From Candidatus Saccharimonadota bacterium (lineage in GTDB: Bacteria; Patescibacteriota; Saccharimonadia; Saccharimonadales; SLHW01), in the NCBI GenBank assembly GCA_007132685.1, contig SLOC01000005.1:1-15796 (forward strand): DNA of 15,796 bases. Reading direction: 5' to 3'. The notes under the pieces were generated by a model. The model was given only the letters and a program-made list of their open reading frames with translations, ran no database searches and was not told where the DNA came from. The stretch's first letter is position 1, and each line of letters begins with the position of its first letter. A program made the translations under genes and the position numbers. Of the stretch, positions 5,817 through 13,182 are shown one piece after another.

Positions 5817-6204
5817 GGCTGCTCCCCTCCTCTTCAATAAAATCTAGGGCCAGTGAGTTAATACAGTAGCGTTTGCCCGTCGGTTGGTCAACCGCATCAT
5901 CAAATACATGACCTAGGTGAGCGCTACACGAGCCGCAGCTTACTTCGACACGTTCCATGCCATAGCTAGAATCGGCAACTAGCGTGACGGCTCCATATTG
6001 TGCGACATCGCAAAAGCTCGGCCAGCCCGACTTAGAGTCAAACTTGTGCTTACTTGAAAAAAGTGTTGCTCCGCAATTTACACACGTGTAATCACCTGCT
6101 TTTTCGTTATGCAGCCATTTACCGCTGAACGGTGGCTCAGTATCCTTCTCGAACAACACCTGACGCTGAGCATTAGAAAGTTTTCGTTTGGGTGATTCGG
6201 GCAT
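5806..6204 (-). CDS. msrB: Peptide-methionine (R)-S-oxide reductase MsrB
   Basis: Reduces methionine-R-sulfoxide in oxidised proteins using thioredoxin-type donors. 132 residues, the standard single-domain length. The structural zinc site is complete: C41 and C44 (CVNCG), C90 and C93 (CGSCSAHLGHVFDD). The catalytic Cys is C114 in GKRYCINSLALDF; C65 in GWPSFC may act as the resolving Cys. No signal peptide, so it is cytoplasmic. The Shine-Dalgarno is weak; the gene follows the MscL-shaped gene by 17 bases and overlaps capA, so it is probably read only as part of the operon. No msrA is in the window. Confidence 0.95.
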   Translation of the reverse strand: MPESPKRKLSNAQRQVLFEKDTEPPFSGKWLHNEKAGDYTCVNCGATLFSSKHKFDSKSGWPSFCDVAQYGAVTLVADSSYGMERVEVSCGSCSAHLGHVFDDAVDQPTGKRYCINSLALDFIEEEGSSHAK

Positions 6205-6221
6205 ATGTACTATCGCTTTCG

Positions 6222-6512
6222 TTACTTCTTGGTAGTTGCCTTGATAAACAATTGCCTCAAACGCAAAATAATCTGTAATACAATCTCGAGTACAATCATA
6301 TGAATCACAAACACTACGATTGGGCTAAACACACCGTCTCGCCAACTAAACTCCTGAAATGCTGTTAATACAGACTGGTTGATTACCGTATCCAACAACG
6401 TATTAAGATGCATGCCTATCGTGCTGATTAGCTGGGCAAGCGACAAGCCAATCACCACTGCCACGATTACTGAGCTGGCGTCTTTGCGTGCAAGTAAACG
6501 AAGGATATACAT
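6222..6512 (-). CDS. Two-helix membrane protein with MscL-like layout
   Basis: A 96-residue protein, 3 bases behind mscL with AGAGGA just upstream. It has two transmembrane helices (about 13-33 and 62-84), a short outer loop that includes SWRDG, and a basic C-terminal helix (RLRQLFIKATTKK). The order (short N-terminal helix, small-residue TM1 with VAVVIGLSLAQLIS, loop, TM2 with VVFVIHMIVLEIVLQII, basic tail) is that of MscL. TM1 loosely parallels AVGLAIGVAAAGAVSDI of its neighbour. I infer a diverged MscL paralogue or a partner subunit. Sequence identity is low and an unrelated two-helix protein cannot be excluded. Confidence 0.75.
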   Translation of the reverse strand: MYILRLLARKDASSVIVAVVIGLSLAQLISTIGMHLNTLLDTVINQSVLTAFQEFSWRDGVFSPIVVFVIHMIVLEIVLQIILRLRQLFIKATTKK

Positions 6513-6515
6513 GGC

Positions 6516-6863
6516 TTAGTCCTCTTTCTTTTTATCGAGTCGATCGAGTTTGGCTTTGTGGACTATCATGTACACGACGAACGCAGTTGCTAGAAGCACT
6601 AAAATCCCGTTCAGCGCTAATCCCCACGACAACACAAGGTCTTCACCAGCCCGAGAAAATCCGGTATTCCAAGTAGCTTCGGTCAGGTCGGTTCCAGCGA
6701 GTAAAAATCCAACGACTGGATTAATCAAGCCTTCCACAATATCACTAACTGCTCCGGCAGCAGCTACACCGATAGCCAGTCCAACCGCCATACCAACAAC
6801 CCCCTGCTTACGCACAAATTCCATGAACGCACCTAGTTCTTTTTTAGCATGTTTTTTTGGCAT
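6516..6863 (-). CDS. mscL: Large-conductance mechanosensitive channel MscL
   Basis: A membrane tension valve that releases solutes on sudden osmotic downshift. 115 residues. The N-terminal amphipathic segment LGAFMEFVRKQGVVGMAVG (10-28) matches the MscL start. TM1 (about 21-42) is rich in Gly/Ala (AIGVAAAGAVSDIV) and is followed by LINPVVGFLLAGTDL (46-60). TM2 is about 79-101, and the C-terminus is charged (KAKLDRLDKKKED). The start ATG 6863 has AAGGAGAG just upstream. It lies 17 bases behind gdhA and 3 bases before the second two-helix gene. Pairing with glutamate dehydrogenase fits an osmotic-adjustment role. Confidence 0.9.
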   Translation of the reverse strand: MPKKHAKKELGAFMEFVRKQGVVGMAVGLAIGVAAAGAVSDIVEGLINPVVGFLLAGTDLTEATWNTGFSRAGEDLVLSWGLALNGILVLLATAFVVYMIVHKAKLDRLDKKKED

Positions 6864-6880
6864 TGCAGGACTCTCCTTGT

Positions 6881-8095
6881 CTACTCTTTATCTGCCTGTT
6901 GCAACCGCGCCAGTGCTGTTAAAAATGCGGCTTCTTTCAGGCAAATCTTGTGACGTTCGGCCATTGTCGTCATCTCATCGACCGCACTGCGTAAATATTG
7001 CTCAAGTTTTTGTAGCACCGTGGCCTCATCCCAATGCTCACCGGATCGGTTTTGCTGCCATTCCAATAAACTCGTCGTTACTCCGCCGGCATTCGCGACG
7101 ATATCTGGAATAATTATAACTCCTTGCTTAACAAGATAGTCGTGCGCCTCAAGAGTGACTGGGCCGTTGGCAAGCTCCAAGATATATTTCGCCCGCACAT
7201 GCTCCATATTGTCCTTGTTTATAACCCCACCGAGTGCGGCTAACACCAAGACATCAACCTCTTCAGTGAGCAGTTGTTCATTCGTAATATGAATCGTATC
7301 ATCGCTTTCGTAGTCACTGAATTTCTTTCTTTCTTTGCGATAATTTGCCAGGTCACTCGCACGCAAGCCAAAACCTGAACTCAGACCTCCACTGGAATCC
7401 GCAGCAGCCGTCAGTGTAACGCTTGGCAGCAACTCTTCTTCGCGGAACATAAAGAATGTGCCAACGTTACCGACACCCTGGATAGCATACGTCATATCCT
7501 TACCATCTATGCCGTGCTGCTTGAGCACCTCACTTAGTACATCTGCTCCACCATAGCCAGTTGCTGCTTCTCTGCCCTCAGAGCCGCCGTTTTCTATAGA
7601 CTTACCAGTAAAGCTCGCCCTGGTCGCATCGCCAGTTAGTTGCTCGTATTCATCAACCATCCAGTCGATAATTTGCGCATTGGTATTGACGTCTGGAGCA
7701 GGCACATCAGCATCTGGTCCGATATGATCAACAATCTGCCGGACATAATCCCGACTAATCGCTTCGAGTTGTTGCTCATTAAGCTCTTTGGGGTTCACTG
7801 CAACGCCGCCTTTGCCGCCACCAAATGGCAAGCCGGTTGCGGCGTTTTTCACTGTCATCAGAGTGGCAAGCGCCTGCACTTCGTCTTTGTTTACTTCGGG
7901 ATGGAAGCGGATGCCTCCTTTATACGGACCCCGACGGTTATCGTGCTGCACACGATACGCCTGGTAGGCGTTGTCCCCATCGGACACCTCAAACTCCAAT
8001 ACATTGTCCGGCTCTAGAAATGTCTTGATGTCGTCATCGCTCCAGCCCAGCTCTTTCGCAGCTCGGGTGATAAATGTGTGGGCAGTTTGTAACAT
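6881..8095 (-). CDS. gdhA: Glutamate dehydrogenase (Glu/Leu/Phe/Val dehydrogenase family)
   Basis: Interconverts glutamate and 2-oxoglutarate plus ammonia with NAD(P). 404 residues, close to the 410-420 of hexameric bacterial/archaeal enzymes. Substrate domain: GPYKGGIRFHPE (56-67, K59), LMTVKNAATGLPFGGGKGG (79-97, catalytic K95), VPAPDVNTNAQI (131-142, D135). Dinucleotide domain: GREAATGYG (174-182), IQGVGNVG (205-212, GxGxxG), then ANAGGVTTSLLEWQQN near the end. The GPxKGGIRxHPE form points to glutamate rather than leucine/phenylalanine enzymes. Start ATG 8095 has a perfect AGGAGG (8105-8110) at 9 bases; the strength of this site suggests high expression within the operon. Cofactor preference is not clear. 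Confidence 0.93.
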   Translation of the reverse strand: MLQTAHTFITRAAKELGWSDDDIKTFLEPDNVLEFEVSDGDNAYQAYRVQHDNRRGPYKGGIRFHPEVNKDEVQALATLMTVKNAATGLPFGGGKGGVAVNPKELNEQQLEAISRDYVRQIVDHIGPDADVPAPDVNTNAQIIDWMVDEYEQLTGDATRASFTGKSIENGGSEGREAATGYGGADVLSEVLKQHGIDGKDMTYAIQGVGNVGTFFMFREEELLPSVTLTAAADSSGGLSSGFGLRASDLANYRKERKKFSDYESDDTIHITNEQLLTEEVDVLVLAALGGVINKDNMEHVRAKYILELANGPVTLEAHDYLVKQGVIIIPDIVANAGGVTTSLLEWQQNRSGEHWDEATVLQKLEQYLRSAVDEMTTMAERHKICLKEAAFLTALARLQQADKE

Positions 8096-8112
8096 ATTGA
8101 TTAACCTCCTGG

Positions 8113-9600
8113 TTATTTAGTGTGTTGTTTTAAGAAATCTTCTGCACGATACGTGATTATCCGTTTGCGGTCAGCATCAAGCTTATCCAGTTGCGAGACA
8201 ATCATGCGCATACGCGGATTATCGGCGAACCGGCTCTTGTGTTTTTCGATGAAACGCCAGTACAGCCCATCCCATATATCGGTCCAGTCACCCTTTTCGT
8301 AGTGACTCATCTTGAGCAAATAATTACTAGAACTAACGTATGGCTTCGTTATCACACTGCCACCATCGGCGAACTGGCTCATGCCATATACATTAGGCAC
8401 CATTACCCAGTCAAAGCCATCAATACTTAGCTCGCTAAACCATTTGTATACTTCGTTGGGGTGAATCTCGCAAAGCAGCATCAAATTCCCAGCGACCATC
8501 AACCGCTCGATATGGTGAGCATAGGCGTGTGTTTGCAGCTTTTTTACCACGTCATCAAATGGCGGAATGCCAAGCGTGCCGTCATACCAACTTGCTGTCA
8601 GTTGGCGATTGTGGTTAAAGACATTCTGTGTACGCATACGACCTCCGTACACCACGTATTGCCCGCGCATGTATTCACGCCACCCGAGCACTTGGCGAAC
8701 AAAGCCTTCTAGGCTAGCAAGTGGTACGGCACGTTTTTCATGACGATCCAGTGCCGCAGTTATGACCTGCTGGGGCGAGAGCAGACCGATATTCATCGAC
8801 GGCGAGAGAACACTGTGGTATACCCAAGGTGCTTCGCCGCTGATTGCATCCTCGTACGGACCAAAATTATCTAATCGGTGCTCTACAAAATCAGCGAGCC
8901 ACGCAGCTGCCTCTTGATGATTGGTCGGCCAGATAAAATCCGTCCCACCAGGGTTGTCCGGAAAGTGCTCCACCACCCAATCAATTGCATCTCTTACTTG
9001 TTGATTGTCGCCAAATACTTCAAAACTTGGTAATTTGTGACCCTCGGGCAAGCGTTCGCGGTTTTCGTGATCGAAGCTCCACTTGCCACCAACTGGTTTG
9101 TAGTTTTTATTTATAAGCACATTGAAACGCTCGCGCTGCCACTGATAAAAATCAGCAAACAGGTGCTCATCTTTAGCCTGTACATACTCGCGAATCTCAT
9201 GGTCTTTGAGATAAAAGTTCGGTGAATCCAAGAACTCTACATTCGTGTTTGGCGCAGTTTCACGACGAGCCCGAAGCAAACGCTTAGTAAGCATGTCGTC
9301 TACCGGGTCAAAAACAAACAATTGCTCAAAACTGCTCGCCCGGCTGAGAATATCTTCTGTTGAGAGGAGCGGATCAAGCTCAATATACTCGACGTTTACC
9401 TTCGTCGGCCAGAGCACCTCCTCGACATAACGACGCATACTAGCTCGGTGTAGGATGAGTTTTTGTTTGTGGAGCCTCAGTGGATACGTTTCATCGACGC
9501 CAAAGTACAATTTGTCTTCTACGATAAATATTGTGTCGACATCAGGTAACTGGTCAGCTGGATATAATTGATGCGGATACAGTAATAGTGCGGACTTCAC
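8113..9600 (-). CDS. Cryptochrome/photolyase-family protein (FeS-BCP/PF04244 type) lacking the cluster cysteines
   Basis: A flavoprotein of the deoxyribodipyrimidine photolyase-related family, whose characterised members repair (6-4) photoproducts in light. 495 residues: N-terminal Rossmann domain (1-130), then the helical FAD domain with VLSPSMNIGLLSP (264-276), VRQVLGWREYMRG (301-313), HAYAHHIERLMVAGN (358-372), NVYGMSQFADGG (403-414) and TKPYVSSSNYLLKMS (418-432). Classic members bind a 4Fe-4S cluster with four Cys, three in the segment after KMS; here that segment reads HYEKGDWTDIWDGLYW (433-448) and the whole protein has one Cys (C377). The start is GTG 9600, directly after the previous stop, with GGGAG upstream. 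gdhA follows after 17 bases. Confidence 0.9.
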   Translation of the reverse strand: MKSALLLYPHQLYPADQLPDVDTIFIVEDKLYFGVDETYPLRLHKQKLILHRASMRRYVEEVLWPTKVNVEYIELDPLLSTEDILSRASSFEQLFVFDPVDDMLTKRLLRARRETAPNTNVEFLDSPNFYLKDHEIREYVQAKDEHLFADFYQWQRERFNVLINKNYKPVGGKWSFDHENRERLPEGHKLPSFEVFGDNQQVRDAIDWVVEHFPDNPGGTDFIWPTNHQEAAAWLADFVEHRLDNFGPYEDAISGEAPWVYHSVLSPSMNIGLLSPQQVITAALDRHEKRAVPLASLEGFVRQVLGWREYMRGQYVVYGGRMRTQNVFNHNRQLTASWYDGTLGIPPFDDVVKKLQTHAYAHHIERLMVAGNLMLLCEIHPNEVYKWFSELSIDGFDWVMVPNVYGMSQFADGGSVITKPYVSSSNYLLKMSHYEKGDWTDIWDGLYWRFIEKHKSRFADNPRMRMIVSQLDKLDADRKRIITYRAEDFLKQHTK

Positions 9601-10209
9601 TTAGTTCTCTCCCTTCTGGTTTGTATATGATTGTAGTTTATCTAGCACGCTTTGCCAGTGAGTTTTCATCTCGTTTCGTGCCGATTGATCCTGTAGTTTT
9701 TCGTGATGAATCAATAGTGCTGATTTTTCTTTCTTTGGAGTAACGTACAGTTGTATAGTAGTAGCAGAGTGCCCGGTTGACGATTTACGAAGCCGTAACT
9801 TTTCGCCATCTTTTAGGCTTCTAATTTCATAGGTGCTACCAGCAGCAGAAAATACCTGGCCTTTCACTAGCGGAATTTCGACACCTTCACCTAGCCACAC
9901 ATCAGTCCCCTCCGGACTTACTAGTAACTCCCATAGCTCCGTCGCATCAATCGGAAATGTTCGTTGAATGCCAACTTCAAATCCAGCGTCCTGCGTCTCG
10001 CCAAGTACTCGCTTGCCGTGATGCTTCTCATACTCGACAACAATTGTTTGGGCCCACCACTCCTCTAGATTGTGCTTGTCTACCAAATGGGTGACAAGTT
10101 GCTTGTGCGACCAGTCAGTCGCCTGGTGACTGTCTAGTTCTTCAATCCATTCGGTTAAGAGCTTGCCAGTCTTTTGTTTGTAGGTTTCGTTGTGAATACT
10201 TTTTGACAT
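9601..10209 (-). CDS. DUF4287-like plus SRPBCC (AHSA1-type) domain protein
   Basis: 202 residues with two parts. The N-terminal helical region (about 8-72; TGKLLTEWIEELD, THLVDKHNLEEWWAQTIVVEY) resembles DUF4287. From about 78 an AHSA1-like START/SRPBCC fold begins with GIQRTFPIDATELWELL, then VWLGEG, YEIRSLKDGEKLRLR, and ends in the long helix ARNEMKTHWQSVLDKLQSY. Such folds bind hydrophobic ligands or act as co-chaperone-like modules; the ligand here is unknown. The start ATG shares its A with the argS stop (TAATG, overlap of one base), so it is coupled to argS. It ends directly against the photolyase start. Confidence 0.8.
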   Translation of the reverse strand: MSKSIHNETYKQKTGKLLTEWIEELDSHQATDWSHKQLVTHLVDKHNLEEWWAQTIVVEYEKHHGKRVLGETQDAGFEVGIQRTFPIDATELWELLVSPEGTDVWLGEGVEIPLVKGQVFSAAGSTYEIRSLKDGEKLRLRKSSTGHSATTIQLYVTPKKEKSALLIHHEKLQDQSARNEMKTHWQSVLDKLQSYTNQKGEN

Positions 10210-11855
10210 TACATACGCTCCGGGGCCGGGATGCCGAGTAGTTCCAGGCCATGTTTTAATGTATCGCTATATCTACGGACGAGAGATAATCGAAGCGCCT
10301 CCCGCTCATCGCCGAGCACACGATTGTGCTCATAGAACCGATTGTAGTTTTGGGCAAGCTCATAGAGATACGTACAAATAATGTGTGGCGATAAGTCATC
10401 AATAGATTGCACTGCTGTTTGCTGATATTGGCTCAGTTTTCGTAGCAAGCTTCGTTCATCTGCAGTAAGTTCTATTGCAAGGTCAACGTCTTCTTCACCG
10501 GTTGCCGCTTTATCTAAGATTGAACGCGCCCGGCAATGGGCATATTGTAAATACGGTCCGGAGTTACCGACCGTGCTAATTGATTCGTTGATATCGAACA
10601 CTATGTCACTGCTCACGCGATGCTTGAGGAACTGGTAGCGAATCGCGCCACGGATTACCTCATTGCTTGTGGTAGAATCTTGTTGCTTGAGCGCCACCTC
10701 CATTTGATCAAATAGCGCCTGCACTTCTATCACATCGCCACTGCGTGAGCTCATCTTGCCTCCCTTTAGAGTAATTGAGCCGGTAGGAATGTTTACTGTT
10801 CGGGTCGCATTATCAGAAAAGCAAAGTTCTGCAGCCTTGATTACTCCTCGGAAATAATCTTTTTGCTCATGCGCAGTAACGATGATGCTTTCGTCTGGCG
10901 AGAAATCACGCTGCTTAAGCTGCATAAGCCCCAGGTCACGCGCACCATATAGCCCTCTGCCCCTTGACGAGACAAACGCGTTATCAAATATGCCGTATTG
11001 CTCACCTGGAAACACCAGCGCTCCATCGCTCTCGATGAACACATCACCTACATTATCTCTGACAATTTGTACGCCCAGTTCATCTGCCTGGCTCTCTAGG
11101 TATCGCTTATCTACTGGCAGATTGCCGAGACGATTAACAAGCTCATCTATTTGTTCGAAGCTCCATGATTTACATATTTCATAGACTTGCTTATAGAGCT
11201 CGTCATCGAGCACGAAGGACTGTTCAGCGAGTTGATCGATTTCTTGTTTGGCGGTCTCGTCCTCTTTGTAGGCTTGAGCGCCTTCAGCATACATACGTGA
11301 CATGAATGTATTACGTTCTTCTTTGGGAATAGTATGTAGCTTTTCAATATCGCCATCAATATAACGCAGTATGCTATACATGCTCTTCCCGACATGTGCA
11401 CCAACATCACCGTGATAACTTACTCGATGTACCGTAGCTCCACCTGCTTCAACCAACCGTGAGATAGTGTCAGCGGCAATCGCGTTATACCCATGACCGA
11501 CGTGCATCGCCTTAAATGGGTTGGGGTTATTGGTCTCGATGACTACCGTTTTTCCTTGTAGGTCAGTCTCTATAAGTCCTTCATCCGCTGAGGCGAACAA
11601 CGCTTCATTAGTCAGGCTAATATTAATAAACCCCGGGCCTGCTACGTCTGTAGCGGCAATATACGGATGCGATAATTCACTGACTATAGTTTGTGCGATG
11701 TCACGCGGAGACTGTCCGACTTTGCCCGCCAGCTGCATCGCGACATTTGTCGCATAATCTCCGAATTGCTCTTCCGGAATAGAAAGCTCTGGCTGTAACT
11801 CGACGTTGAACAGACGCTGGCACACCTCTTGAATATGACCTTGTATCTCTTGCAT
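10209..11855 (-). CDS. argS: Arginyl-tRNA synthetase (class I)
   Basis: Charges tRNA-Arg with arginine. 548 residues, normal length. N-terminal tRNA-recognition domain with EEQFGDYATNVAMQL (28-42), then the catalytic core NPNPFKAMHVGHGYNA (110-125; HVGH 118-121 as the HIGH signature), YHGDVGAHVGK (147-157), AHEQKDYFRGVIKAAEL (328-344) and GGKMSSRSG (365-373; KMSS loop). The C-terminal helical anticodon-binding domain contains QYAHCRARSIL and ends in PERM. Start ATG 11855 has no Shine-Dalgarno; the promoter box is 14 bases upstream. It is the first gene of an eight-gene run to 4629 with spacings of -11 to +17 bases. Confidence 0.97.
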   Translation of the reverse strand: MQEIQGHIQEVCQRLFNVELQPELSIPEEQFGDYATNVAMQLAGKVGQSPRDIAQTIVSELSHPYIAATDVAGPGFINISLTNEALFASADEGLIETDLQGKTVVIETNNPNPFKAMHVGHGYNAIAADTISRLVEAGGATVHRVSYHGDVGAHVGKSMYSILRYIDGDIEKLHTIPKEERNTFMSRMYAEGAQAYKEDETAKQEIDQLAEQSFVLDDELYKQVYEICKSWSFEQIDELVNRLGNLPVDKRYLESQADELGVQIVRDNVGDVFIESDGALVFPGEQYGIFDNAFVSSRGRGLYGARDLGLMQLKQRDFSPDESIIVTAHEQKDYFRGVIKAAELCFSDNATRTVNIPTGSITLKGGKMSSRSGDVIEVQALFDQMEVALKQQDSTTSNEVIRGAIRYQFLKHRVSSDIVFDINESISTVGNSGPYLQYAHCRARSILDKAATGEEDVDLAIELTADERSLLRKLSQYQQTAVQSIDDLSPHIICTYLYELAQNYNRFYEHNRVLGDEREALRLSLVRRYSDTLKHGLELLGIPAPERM

Positions 11856-11869
11856 AACTACTTACTAAC

Positions 11870-11878
11870 AGTATAACA
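11870..11878 (-). promoter_or_regulatory. Extended -10 box (TGT-TATACT) for argS and the downstream run
   Basis: TGTTATACT on the minus strand, the same nine bases as before the VanY-like gene. TATACT ends 14 bases before the argS ATG. No good -35 is seen. It is the only convincing promoter I find for the eight genes down to 4629. Confidence 0.6.
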
Positions 11879-11914
11879 GGCATGGAGCTAGCGGTTCTCG
11901 TAAAACCTGATAAG

Positions 11915-11923
11915 TGTTAGGCT
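11915..11923 (+). promoter_or_regulatory. Possible extended -10 (TGT-TAGGCT) for the 11948-14363 genes
   Basis: A weak match, TGTTAGGCT, 24 bases before the FMN reductase ATG; a start site would leave a leader of about 18 bases containing GGGAGAG. Offered as the best candidate in the 92-base divergent gap. Confidence 0.3.
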
Positions 11924-11947
11924 AGATAGAGAGTGAATGGGAGAGAC

Positions 11948-12511
11948 ATGAAAATATTAGTGATTATTGGCAGTACGCGCGCAAACCGCAACGGCGAACG
12001 AGTGAAAACCTGGCTTGAGCAACAACTCAACAATGACGAAACTACATCATACGAAATGGTTGACCTGCGTGACATCAATTTGCCATTTTATGACGAAGTA
12101 AAGTCGGTTGCCGGACTCGACTATGAAGAGTATAGCCACCCGGAGGCAGTTGCATGGGGCAAGCGAGTCGAGAGTGCTGATGGATTTATTTTTGCAACCC
12201 CAGAATACAACCACGGGCCTCCAGCTACCCTAAAAAATGCCATCGATTACGCCTGGCAAGGCTGGAACTACAAACCAATGAGCATTATCAGCTACAGCAC
12301 CGGACAGATTGCCGGCGCTCGAGCAGCCGAACAGTTGCGTCTTATGGCGCTTGGCGTCAAGCTGCTCCCCTTGCCCGCCGCAGTACATATCGCTCACATT
12401 ACTGATACGATTAACGAAGACGGCACACTAAATAGCAACAAGCCCGGCCAGGCGCTCAACAAACTTACTGAGGAGCTCAGCAAAATTGCTGCTAAACTTA
12501 AAGAAACGTAG
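11948..12511 (+). CDS. NADPH-dependent FMN reductase family protein
   Basis: A flavodoxin-fold reductase (PF03358 type), 187 residues. The phosphate-binding loop IIGSTRANRNG (6-16) and PEYNHGPPATLKNAIDYAWQ form the FMN site, with the family's usual spacing; YSTGQIAGARAAEQLRLM follows. It probably reduces free FMN, quinones or azo/chromate-type acceptors; the real acceptor is unknown. Start chosen at ATG 11948 (MKILVIIGSTR), which follows GGGAGAG by 3 bases, rather than the in-frame ATG 11933 that would add an unmatched MNGRD. It is followed after 15 bases by the CDP-alcohol transferase. A flavin reductase could serve the photolyase across the divergent gap, but that is speculation. Confidence 0.9.
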   Translation: MKILVIIGSTRANRNGERVKTWLEQQLNNDETTSYEMVDLRDINLPFYDEVKSVAGLDYEEYSHPEAVAWGKRVESADGFIFATPEYNHGPPATLKNAIDYAWQGWNYKPMSIISYSTGQIAGARAAEQLRLMALGVKLLPLPAAVHIAHITDTINEDGTLNSNKPGQALNKLTEELSKIAAKLKET

Positions 12512-12526
12512 ATCAATTAGAAAAAC

Positions 12527-13171
12527 ATGAAACATAATGGCGTAAAACTTCTCGACAACTCCCGTGACTACGTCCGCGCACAAATGGACAAAGTAGCTAG
12601 AGTGCTCGACAAACAATCCAGGGGCAGCATCAAGCCCAACCATATCACCTATACTGGCCTTCTTATGCATATACCAATTGGCCTACTGATCGCTATCGGC
12701 AGTTTCTACTGGGCTGCTGTACTGCTGATAATATTTGGTTTGTTCGATGCCCTGGATGGTGCATTAGCACGAGTGCAAAAACGCGACTCGGCGGCTGGCA
12801 TGTTGCTCGACGCCAGTACCGACAGGATTAAAGAAATATTTCTCTACGTTGGAGCAGCCTACTATAGCGTAATGCTCGCCGCACCGATAGGTGCCGTTTG
12901 GGCGGTTGCCGCATGCGGCGCCAGCCTCTGTGTAAGCTACGTCAAAGCCAAAGGTGAAACCGCGGTACGAGATACTACTCTATCACCATCGCAGGTAAAT
13001 CGATTATTTGCGGATGGAATCATGCGCTTTGAGGTACGCATGGCAGTTCTGGTAATCGGCTTACTGCTCGGTCAGCTACTTGCCGCCCTGGTGGTTATCA
13101 CCATCCTTTCTACCTACACGACCTTTGATCGTCTACTGCGAATTCAGCGAAAGATTACTCCTCAACCCTAA
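12527..13171 (+). CDS. CDP-alcohol phosphatidyltransferase family protein
   Basis: An integral membrane enzyme that replaces CMP of a CDP-linked lipid with an alcohol (glycerol phosphate, inositol phosphate or similar). 214 residues. The family signature D-x2-DG-x2-AR-x8-G-x3-D-x3-D is perfect: D74, D77, G78, A81, R82, G91, D95, D99. About five or six membrane helices follow from residue 43 on (GLLMHIPIGLLIAIG, AAVLLIIFGLFDA, AVWAVAACGASLCVSY, MAVLVIGLLLGQLLA). SYVKAKGE (137-144) and the later R-x-E-V-R (167-171) resemble the archaetidylinositol-phosphate/phosphatidylinositol-phosphate synthase branch more than PssA, but the substrate is not settled. The Shine-Dalgarno is poor. It is followed after 11 bases by the PHP gene. 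Confidence 0.9.
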   Translation: MKHNGVKLLDNSRDYVRAQMDKVARVLDKQSRGSIKPNHITYTGLLMHIPIGLLIAIGSFYWAAVLLIIFGLFDALDGALARVQKRDSAAGMLLDASTDRIKEIFLYVGAAYYSVMLAAPIGAVWAVAACGASLCVSYVKAKGETAVRDTTLSPSQVNRLFADGIMRFEVRMAVLVIGLLLGQLLAALVVITILSTYTTFDRLLRIQRKITPQP

Positions 13172-13182
13172 AGATGTAGCGT

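Noticed and set aside
2754..6220. Shared leader GAAAGCGATAG before the Cys-rich gene (2756-2766) and msrB (6210-6220) as a regulatory element
   Set aside because: An 11-base match between two places is expected many times by chance in this window, and the spacing to the ATG differs (2 versus 5 bases).
6550..7113. 187-codon open frame on the plus strand across mscL and the end of gdhA
   Set aside because: It is antisense to two well-supported genes, has a Ser/Pro/Thr-rich shadow-type composition, no ribosome site and no family resemblance.
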